This document shows, piece by piece, positions 1-5,549 of a stretch of 7,828 nucleotides of DNA. A program made the translations under genes and the position numbers. The notes under the pieces were generated by a model that was not told the origin of the DNA, did no database searches, and saw only the letters and a program-made list of their open reading frames with translations. The stretch lies in NCBI GenBank assembly GCA_020629735.1, contig JAHDCT010000050.1, positions 455-8,282 on the forward strand. Reading direction: 5' to 3'. The stretch comes from a bacterium (GTDB lineage: Bacteria > Patescibacteriota > Gracilibacteria > Absconditabacterales > Absconditicoccaceae). Position 1 is the stretch's first letter. Each line of letters begins with the position of its first letter.

Positions 1-230
1 TGTGGATCATAATCTTGTCAATAAGAGAGGAGTGTATCTCTCAATCAGACAAATTCTTCATACGGGACAGTATTTAAGAATCTATTGTTTTCAGGATACT
101 TAGATACTTTTCCCTGCTTTCTATAAAGAACAAAGGTAAACCATGAAGCTATTTCCATCAGGAATCCACGAAATGTACTCTCTGTCCTTTTTGCAATAAT
201 TTTTTCATGCCAAGGGGTGAGTGAGGTCAT
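1..230 (-). CDS. Unrecognised protein, N-terminal part, runs off the left edge
   Basis: This is an open frame read leftward from an ATG at 230-228 and still open at position 1, giving 76 visible residues. It begins MTSLTPWHEKIIAKRTES and reads two TGA codons as glycine near its visible end (VGLRD and SYGQDY). An in-frame TAA lies ten codons upstream of the ATG, so the start is reasonable, although no Shine-Dalgarno site is visible. The visible part is mixed basic and aromatic, with a moderately hydrophobic stretch (FLMEIASWFTFVLY) that may be a buried helix or a weak membrane segment. I do not recognise a family. It follows the helix-hairpin-helix protein gene by 30 bases on the same strand and is probably the third gene of that operon. 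Start, frame and code are fairly sure; function is unknown. Confidence 0.6.
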
Positions 231-260
231 ACGTGAGTCAAAGTAGATAAAGAAGTAAAT

Positions 261-866
261 TTAGCTAGATTTTCATCACTTAAGTTTCTCTTGAAGTAGC
301 TTGAGATCATCCCAGTTCTTATCTCTTGCTAGACCTGCTTGCATTGGCCATGTGTCTGTACTATGGATGCTAAAACGATCACCAGCACGATCTAAAATGT
401 TTTTCAAATGAATCGGGTATTGGTCAGCCAATTGCTCATACGTCTTAATTCAGTTTGCATATAAGTGTTCTTCAATGATGGGTCAGATTCATTCTATTAG
501 TTTAAGATCATCTCAAGGAGAAAGATCTCTAATTTCGTTTCTTGCTAGAGCCTCTTCTGAAAGAGTGCAAATACCTCAATGCAAGCATCAACATCAGTCG
601 ATACCACATCAACTTCTTGCTCAGAGAATAAGGCTAATAAGTGCGAGTGCACTAGAAAGAATAAATCATGTCCATAATGCATGACGTGAACTAGTCTCTC
701 GTAGTCACCCGTCTGCGTATTTTAAAGCAAGCCAAGCTGTACAAAAAGAAGCAAAGAGGAGGAGGATGAACCAAAGAATTTTGTCTTTTTTATAATAGTA
801 GGATCTTCATAGATGTCGTCACACACAGAGTCAAATCAAAAGAAGAAGGGAAGAGAGAAGTGACAT
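261..866 (-). CDS. Three-TM membrane protein with C-terminal helix-hairpin-helix domain
   Basis: A complete 201-residue protein with about 16 in-frame TGA codons read as Gly; the stop is TAA. Hydrophobic segments lie at roughly residues 2-16, 29-48 and 63-82. A short cysteine-rich, glycine-rich stretch follows (Cys 87, 92, 94 and 100), then a soluble domain from about 113 to the end. That domain opens with DDLKLIEGIGPIIEEHLY, a classic helix-hairpin-helix core, continues with GIKTYEQLADQ, and ends with a WP...A.LA...W..LK.LQ pattern. This layout matches the HHH domain seen in predicted 5'-nuclease-like proteins (COG3743 type) and fused to some ribosomal L21 proteins. HHH domains bind DNA or RNA without sequence specificity; no catalytic site is visible here. 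The ATG at 866 is the first after an in-frame TAA. It sits 39 bases after the S-layer-like gene and 30 before the next, so probably all three are co-transcribed. The molecular role is inferred only as membrane-attached nucleic-acid or protein binding. Confidence 0.82.
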
Positions 867-905
867 AATGGGTGGGAAAGAGATAAAACACAAGAGTATT
901 TGGTC

Positions 906-1544
906 TTAATCTAAGCTTGCAAGTTTATAAAGTCGCCTTCATAAGTCTTGTTTACTCACCGTTCATCAAAAGTCTGCTAAGGTAGTTCAAGGCTCAATAA
1001 GTCATGCGTCATCAGCCCAGTCATAGTAATTTTTAAACCATGGATCAATATCTTCAGAGAGAAATCATGTTTTCGATCTCACGAGGACCGTAAGTAATTC
1101 TTGTTTAAGAAGTTTCCCATCAGGAAGAAAGTTCCCGTTTGATCATCTTAAAAGATGGTACTTACATGAAGCTACAATCGCTTTCTGAAGATCGTTAGAT
1201 TTTTCTTTAATATCAGGGAAGTCACATTCAGCATCACTGCTTTTCTCATTTAACTCCTCTAAATATCAATACCTAGCAAGAAAGGGTGTTGCAGTAGCTC
1301 TGGTTATGAGAAGATTGGACGAAAATTCTTCAAGATTTTGTGCTGATGTGTATTTTTCTTCAACAAGATATTTAAGTCGGTCAGGTAAATCGTCATCAAC
1401 GAGAATATCTTCAGCCACCTTTTCTTGAGGCTCTCAGGAATGTCGTCGTCAGTTACTTTGAAAAGTTCAATACATAAATCGTAATACTCATAAGAGCAGT
1501 ACAGAGAGAAGAATCGCTCACCAATGAATATTTGGACGTTTCAT
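906..1544 (-). CDS. Exported protein with S-layer-homology-like repeats
   Basis: A complete 212-residue protein with 13 in-frame TGA codons read as Gly and a TAA stop. The N-terminus is MKRPNIHWGAILLSVLLLGV, a basic start followed by a hydrophobic core, so it is a signal peptide or membrane anchor; no clear lipobox is present. An acidic linker follows to about residue 75. Two SLH-like repeats come next. The first is around 78-160, with ITRATATPFLARYG, a CDFPDI motif (Cys107), a second Cys127 that could pair with it, then LLKQELLTVLVR. The second is around 161-212, with SEDIDPWFKNYYDWADDAGL and a closing SKQDLGRRLYKLA helix. This alternation of TRxE-like helices with D.D.PW...Y..A...G is typical of SLH domains, which attach proteins to the cell wall or to each other. 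The ATG at 1544 is the first after an in-frame TAA. It is first in a minus-strand operon and divergent from rsmH. SLH assignment is by pattern, without a profile score. Confidence 0.8.
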
Positions 1545-1778
1545 AGAGTATGGATATGAAAAAAGTAAATTCAGTAGCGGAAGAGAATAACTTTATTACA
1601 ATAGTTAAGTGAAAAATTGAGTTATCTCCCGAGTAGATTATGGGCACATAATTAATATAGAAATATAGATATCTATCACAACTGACAAGTAGCTATGTAT
1701 ATAATATTGTTTTTGTAAATATTGTGTGCAGATAGATAAAAGAGAGAAAATTATAAGTTACTTTATATAATATTTGAT
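1545..1778. other. Divergent intergenic region between the S-layer-like gene and rsmH
   Basis: These 234 bases are very AT-rich and open no credible gene in either strand under code 25. They must hold the promoters of both divergent units. The visible elements are a perfect 12-base palindrome at 1665-1676, a TATAAT at 1700-1705, and another TATAAT at 1766-1771 just before the rsmH start. No good TTGACA-like box with 16-18 base spacing is visible for either TATAAT. Confidence 0.6.
1766..1771 (+). promoter_or_regulatory. Candidate -10 box of rsmH, implying a leaderless transcript
   Basis: A perfect TATAAT ends seven bases before the rsmH ATG at 1779. If it is used, transcription would begin at or next to the A of the start codon. 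No convincing -35 box is visible at the usual distance, so this rests on the -10 alone. Confidence 0.35.
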
Positions 1779-2672
1779 ATGCGTAGACACGTGCCTGTAT
1801 TGGAACAAGAAGTATTGACATCACTTCCACATCAGACCAAAAATATATTGGATGGAACCTTAGGTCACGGGTGACATACACAGTCGATGGTAAGTTTTTG
1901 TAATGATAAAAAAGGAGAAGAGGTTCATATTGTTTGAGTAGATAGAGATATGGATATGATCAAGAAAGCGAAGGTCTTTCTATGAGAGGCCTGAGTTGAT
2001 AATCAGGTAAATATTGTACAATGAAGTTACGCTGAATTTAGTAAAATCGTGCAAGAAACAGGAAAAAAGGAATTTGACTATATGTTACTTGATCTGTGAG
2101 TTAATATGGATCATTTTAAAGAGGCAGAGCGTGGGTTCAGTATAAAACTTGACGGAGATCTAGACATGCGTTTCGATAGAAGTAGTGGAGATTCAGTAAA
2201 AGAGTGGGTAGCAAAAACTCATTTTGATGAGTTATGTAGCCTTTATAATAAGTATACAGATTTTTCACAGAGTTTAATTGAGAAGGTTGCTCGTGACATG
2301 ATTAAAACAAGAAAAAAAGAAGCATTTACGACAACTCAGCAAGTAAGAAAGTGGGCAAAAAGCATATGAATAAATGATAAAAGGTTAGCAGTAATATTTC
2401 AGGCGTGGAGAATACATATAAATAAGGAACTTGAAGAATTAGAGTTTTTTTTACAAAATTTTTACGACTATCTCTCTCCTTGATGAAGGTGTGCGATAAT
2501 GACATATCATAGTTGAGAAGACAGAATTGTCAAACAGAGTTTTAAACAATTCGTTGATAACTGACACTGAATATTGTATAACAAAAAAGTTATCGTCCCA
2601 ACCTGGAAAGAAAAAGAACGTAATAAAGCATCAAGGAGCGCAAAATTTAGAATATTCGAAAAGAAACTATAA
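1779..2672 (+). CDS. rsmH: 16S rRNA (cytosine1402-N4)-methyltransferase RsmH
   Basis: RsmH (MraW) transfers a methyl group from S-adenosylmethionine to N4 of C1402 in the 16S rRNA decoding centre. The 297-residue protein is close to the usual 300-310. It has the family motifs in order: HVPVLEQEVL at the N-terminus, the SAM loop ILDGTLGHGGHT (23-34), VGVDRDMDMI (53-61), LLDLGVN (103-109), ERGFSIKLDGDLDMRFD (118-133), the inserted helical domain, VIFQAWRIHINKELEEL (205-221), LSPGGRCAIMTYHSGEDR (232-249) and the ending KASRSAKFRIFEK. Twelve TGA codons are read as Gly, several at conserved glycines (GHGGH, VGVD, DLGV, PGG). One sits in HSGEDR, where many homologues have Leu. The stop is TAA. No Shine-Dalgarno site precedes the ATG. 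The neighbour downstream is FtsL-like, as in the usual mraZ-rsmH-ftsL order, but no mraZ lies upstream. Confidence 0.95.
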
Positions 2673-2747
2673 AAACTAAATGAAAAGGAATGTTCAGCAA
2701 TAGTATGAACTTCTGATTCGAGAATGGTTTTAGTGTGCTTGTTGTGT

Positions 2748-3119
2748 ATGTCAAAAATAGTCTTGTTGCCAAGCGTGGCAAAAGAGTACCTCTTAGAAAA
2801 ATTTGCTTGAAGACGCAGTCAAAAGTTTTACAGCGTGTTCAAATTTTCTGTTGTTTTTTGTTTACTTATTCTAGTTGTGTGAGTGTATGCCTACACAATT
2901 ACTCAAGCTTCGACAAGCTGATATTTTCTTGAACAAGCAAAGAGTGAGTTAGAAGATTTACAGTTTGCTAAGAATGTAGAAGAAATATGAGTAATTAGAA
3001 AAAAGAAAGTACTGCGAGAAAATATGAATCTTCAATATAATGATTCTTGGTTTAACGGGCATTGAAAAAACTTTGTTGTGGTGAACACACATCCAAATGA
3101 GTATGTGTACAACGAGTAA
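2748..3119 (+). CDS. Small single-pass membrane protein, FtsL-like
   Basis: A 123-residue protein in the position where ftsL normally follows rsmH (75 bases after its stop). The topology fits FtsL: a basic cytoplasmic N-terminus of about 30 residues (ending GRRSQKFYSVFK), one membrane helix around 32-52 (SVVFCLLILVVGVYAY), then an extracytoplasmic segment rich in E, K, L and Q with coiled-coil character (LEQAKSELEDLQFAKNVEEI) and a polar tail. FtsL forms a complex with FtsB/DivIC and FtsQ that activates septal wall synthesis. FtsL sequences diverge so much that this call relies on position, size and topology. Five TGA codons are read as Gly and the stop is TAA. An in-frame ATG at 2724 would add eight mostly hydrophobic residues (MVLVCLLC); I prefer 2748 because it gives an ordinary cytoplasmic start, but the choice is open. 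The gene ends just before the terminator at 3131-3171. Confidence 0.72.
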
Positions 3120-3130
3120 GAAAAAAGATA

Positions 3131-3171
3131 CAACATATAAAGAAAATGGCTATGCCATTTTTTTTATGTTG
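3131..3171 (+). terminator. Intrinsic terminator between convergent genes
   Basis: The hairpin core AATGGC-TAT-GCCATT is extended by A-rich/T-rich pairing and by outer CAACATA (3131-3137) and TATGTTG (3165-3171) arms. On the plus strand it gives a long T run (3158-3165) after the stem, ending the rsmH and FtsL-like transcript 12 bases after its stop. The minus-strand version has a weaker, interrupted T tract, so it may also end the dus transcript, whose stop is at 3182. Confidence 0.75.
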
Positions 3172-3181
3172 AAAAGATAAT

Positions 3182-4243
3182 TTATGCTAGTTCTACGGAA
3201 ACTCATAAATCATGAGCAAAACTAACAAGTACGTCGCGGAGAGAAATATAGTCTCTCGCCCTTGCTATCTGTCTTTTAACTTCTTTATTTCAAGGAAGCC
3301 CAGAGATGTAATTGAAAAGGTATCAGCGGAATTCTACAGGCGAGCGAAATCATTCAGTTTTAAGTTGTCAGTCAAGGAGTTGTCATATAGTGACATCAAG
3401 CTCAGAACGTGTTGCTAGAGGAAGTCAGATTGTATGATCGTACGTTTCTACATAATGTCTGAAATGATATTCAGTAGCAATGCTCAAATGAAGGTGGTTG
3501 AAAATAAGAGAAAAAACTTCCTGGTGATTCGGAGTATGAGGTGTGAGGATTCGAGGATTTCAGATCGCAGATTGGCCTATCATCATTCAATCAAGGTTTC
3601 ATCTGAGGTCAACGCAATCTTGATATGACCTGAGTCATCAATTTCAGGTAACGATAGTGTTCGGAAGTTCTTTTTTAAGATTATACATAAAGTCTCGATC
3701 AACAAATCAGCTATGAGATTGCTTATACGTTCTTCAATGGACACCAATCATAGAGACATATTCACTAGCCTTAATAAGGAACTCAAATTGATCTTTTACG
3801 TCATCTGGACTTAATCAGATTCTTGTTTTAAGAGAAAAAGGGAGAGAAATCTCTTGAGAAATTTGTCTAAGTATATCAAGCGTGCGTTCCTTGTCTCTCA
3901 ACATTCAGCTTCCTGCAGCACATTTCATAATCTTAGGTGATGGACATCACATATTCAGTTCAATTCATCAGAATCAATATTTTTTTTCACAATCAACAGC
4001 GCAGGAGACAAGTGTATCTCAATTACCTCCAAAAATTTGAAGAATAGTTTCAGGATCAAAATCAGAATGATGAGCGTGTCTAACAACTCAGGCGGGATTA
4101 TGGTGATAACCATCTGCACTCATAAACTCTGTCCGTAGTCGTAGTTCATCTCATTGTGCCCCGTGTTGCTGAAAAACTTCCTTGCAGATAACCCTGTAGG
4201 CAAGGTTAGTTACTCAGTCCATAGGTGCTAGACAGATTTTCAT
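3182..4243 (-). CDS. dus: tRNA-dihydrouridine synthase (Dus family)
   Basis: Dus enzymes use FMN and NADPH to reduce uridine to dihydrouridine in tRNA loops. The 353-residue protein shows the family motifs in order: start MKICLAPMDGVTNLAYR, FMN-binding barrel strands, ELNMGCPSPKIMKCAAGSG with catalytic Cys100, LKTRIG (Lys139), IGVHGRT (His169), FVDRDF, the phosphate-binding NGGLRSYQD (201-209) and MIGQSAIGNPR (221-231), then a helical C-terminal tRNA-binding domain to about 350. About 25 TGA codons are read as Gly, including the conserved MDG, MGC, VHG and NGG glycines; under the standard code the gene disappears. The stop is TAA. The ATG overlaps the end of the UPF0489 gene by 16 bases, indicating translational coupling. 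Which subfamily (DusA, B or C) cannot be settled by eye; the early CP(S/V).K motif is general. The call as Dus is firm. Confidence 0.93.
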
Positions 4244-4974
4244 ATACCGGCTGGAAATAAAGAAGAAAGAAGTTGCAATGCATACTCTTGTTCAAGAAAG
4301 AGAGGAGAACTTGCGATAGTTACAAGGTCAGCAATTTCAATAAGTTGTCTCGTCTTTGAAAGACTTTTGTCGAGAAACTCTGGAGACATACTTGGTGCCC
4401 AAAAGTCTAAATCAATATCTAAGATCAGTTTTTTATGTATCTTGAGTGGAAATTCAAGAAGCTGATGTTCTGATCTAATTCGTAGATAATCACATTCAGG
4501 GTAAAGTTCCAAGAAAGGACGAATAAAGCTAGATATTTGGCACCCTTCAACTCAATAGGTATTAAGATAGTCACGATGTTCTCTTTGCTGAGCATCAATA
4601 GGTACAAGCGGTGGATTAAAATCAGAGTGCTGATCTATGTGAAGGATTTGATGTTGATGAGCATCTTTACCAATCATGAACGTACTCCAGTACCGAAACG
4701 CATGATTATGATTATCAAAGAGTGAAATAAACGTATTATTATGAGTAAATTCATATATGTGAGCGAGTCCATGTCAGTTTTCAAGGTGTCCATGTTCATT
4801 GATTTCTTGGATTCTCAATTCTCAAGAGAGGGAAATTTCCTCTAGAGACGATATTCTATTGATTGATGGTATATAAATTTGGGCTTTTCAAAGTAAGCTA
4901 ACTCTTTCTTGATAGCTCAGGAGATTATTTCCTTTTCTAGCAGAAAGTTCCTGTGGAGAGTGATAGTAGCGCAT
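4228..4974 (-). CDS. UPF0489 family protein (arginase/deacetylase-like metal motifs)
   Basis: A complete 248-residue protein with five TGA codons read as Gly and a TAG stop. Three acidic/histidine motifs characteristic of UPF0489 are visible: FDNHNHAFRYW (86-96), LHIDQHSDFN (111-120) and LILDIDLDFW (183-192). The spacing and chemistry resemble the metal-binding loops of the arginase/histone-deacetylase fold, so a metal-dependent hydrolase is plausible; no substrate is known to me. The short N-terminal part (about 1-80) carries an AHIYEF segment before the first motif. It is the first gene of a two-gene unit with dus: the dus ATG begins inside its last codons. The start ATG at 4974 follows a T-rich leader without a Shine-Dalgarno site. 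Family membership is by motif recognition. Pairing with a tRNA-modifying enzyme does not by itself show a role in tRNA. Confidence 0.85.
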
Positions 4975-5018
4975 GAGAAGTGAGGTAAAAAAAAATCTCA
5001 AATAAGATGAGTGATTTT

Positions 5019-5047
5019 TTGACAAATTATACAATAATTGATATTAT
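5019..5047 (+). promoter_or_regulatory. Strong sigma70-type promoter for the candidate RNA
   Basis: TTGACA at 5019-5024 and TATTAT at 5042-5047 are separated by exactly 17 bases, a consensus -35 box and a one-mismatch -10 box with ideal spacing. It is the best promoter visible in the window. Transcription would start near 5054, facing the candidate non-coding RNA rather than a gene. Confidence 0.72.
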
Positions 5048-5058
5048 ATGAATGTCAA
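5026..5058 (-). promoter_or_regulatory. Candidate promoter of the UPF0489-dus unit
   Basis: On the minus strand TATAAT lies at 5031-5026 and TTGACA at 5058-5053, with a spacer of 21 bases that is longer than ideal. Transcription would begin near 5019 and leave a leader of about 45 bases before the ATG at 4974. It overlaps the plus-strand promoter at 5019-5047, so the two cannot easily be occupied together. Confidence 0.4.
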
Positions 5059-5405
5059 TAGAGACGAGAAATGAACATCTGGGTTACTTTTTGGGGAGTC
5101 CCTCTCTCCCAGCTTTAAATAAGTTAGGCGTTATAATAAATCTATAGAAAATAAAACAAAAATAAAACCAAAAAGTGATATGATATCACAACATCAAAAA
5201 CAAATCTATAGATATATAATGAATCCTAAGGAAGGTAACCCATAATAATGGGTATAGTATTTAGCGTAAATTGTGCACAAAATTTGTGCCCGCAAATAGT
5301 ATTCCTGTTAAGATGACTAAAGAGGGGATATACATCTAGACATCACCATGAAAACGGTAGCGTTTTCAAACCACGAAGAAATTTCTTCTTCGTGGTTCTT
5401 TTTTT
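5054..5405 (+). ncRNA. Candidate structured non-coding RNA, about 350 nt, unidentified
   Basis: This segment is bounded by a near-consensus promoter and a strong intrinsic terminator and contains no credible reading frame. Visible hairpins are CTGGG (5079-5083) with CCCAG (5108-5112), with an alternative GGGAG/CTCCC pairing inside it; GTGATA-TGA-TATCAC (5175-5189); ACCCAT-AATA-ATGGGT (5238-5253); TATTTAGCG (5258-5266) with CGCAAATA (5291-5298), enclosing GCACAA-AAT-TTGTGC (5275-5289); and GAAAACG-GTAG-CGTTTTC (5350-5367). An A-rich, apparently unpaired stretch lies at 5148-5174. The length would suit RNase P RNA or tmRNA, both of which every cell should have, but I cannot find the RNase P core GAGGAAAGUCC, a tmRNA acceptor/T-arm end, or the SRP domain IV loop. 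It could be a strongly diverged copy of one of these, a long regulatory RNA, or an untranslated leader that ends early. Confidence 0.5.
5369..5405 (+). terminator. Strong intrinsic terminator of the candidate RNA
   Basis: A perfect 12-base-pair stem, AACCACGAAGAA (5369-5380) with TTCTTCGTGGTT (5386-5397), has a five-base loop and is followed by C and seven T (5398-5405). The T run is only on the plus-strand side, so it ends transcription coming from the left and separates the RNA from dnaX. Confidence 0.9.
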
Positions 5406-5451
5406 ATGATCATCTTTCTTTTACTGTAAAGCAAAGAAGAAGTGAACCAAA

Positions 5452-5479
5452 TTGATTTTACAAAGCAGAGTCCTATCAT
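5452..5479 (+). promoter_or_regulatory. Candidate dnaX promoter
   Basis: TTGATT (5452-5457) and TATCAT (5474-5479) are spaced by 16 bases between the upstream terminator and the dnaX start. This would give a leader of about 65 bases. That leader holds a small hairpin followed by eight T (ATACA-TAG-TGTAT at 5509-5521) and another hairpin (CTACT-GAA-AGTAG, 5536-5548) that ends two bases before the ATG. Boxes are imperfect. Confidence 0.4.
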
Positions 5480-5549
5480 AGATCAGTATACATAACCGAA
5501 GCGAGAAGATACATAGTGTATTTTTTTTATTTCTCCTACTGAAAGTAGA

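Larger units (their letters stand above)
4975..5549. other. 575-base non-coding region upstream of dnaX
   Basis: No credible gene is open here in either strand under code 25. From left to right it holds a T-rich leader of the UPF0489 gene, overlapping divergent promoters (5019-5058), a hairpin-rich candidate RNA (about 5054-5405) ending in a strong terminator, a candidate dnaX promoter (5452-5479) and small hairpins in the dnaX leader. Within it an 11-base direct repeat (AAATCTATAGA) occurs at 5138-5148 and 5202-5212. Confidence 0.7.

Noticed and set aside
1..12. DnaA box at the left edge (TGTGGATCATAA)
   Set aside because: It differs from TGTGGATAA by an inserted base, stands alone, and no cluster of boxes or AT-rich unwinding element is seen with it.
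475..684. Plus-strand frame of 69 residues
   Set aside because: It is antisense to the TM-HHH gene, whose HHH motif and membrane helices are clear on the minus strand.
2735..2932. Plus-strand frame of 65 residues overlapping the FtsL-like gene
   Set aside because: It is another frame of the same stretch; the frame continuing to 3119 has a coherent membrane helix and coiled-coil pattern.
3212..3628. Two plus-strand reading frames of 64-68 residues
   Set aside because: They are antisense shadows of the dus C-terminal half, which shows clear family motifs on the minus strand under code 25.
4985..5015. Terminator-like hairpin plus T run in the UPF0489 leader (minus strand)
   Set aside because: The stem is only about four base pairs; the T run is long but the hairpin is too weak to call an attenuator.
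5048..5122. Short 24-codon frame starting ATG at 5048
   Set aside because: The ATG begins within one base of the -10 box, upstream of the likely transcription start, and the peptide has no recognisable character.
5054..5405. RNase P RNA, tmRNA, SRP RNA or 6S RNA for the non-coding segment
   Set aside because: Length and position are suggestive, but I could not find the RNase P GAGGAAAGUCC core, a tmRNA tRNA-like 3' end with GGUUCGA, the SRP GGAAGG/AGCAGC domain IV pair, or a 6S-type long hairpin. Left as unidentified.
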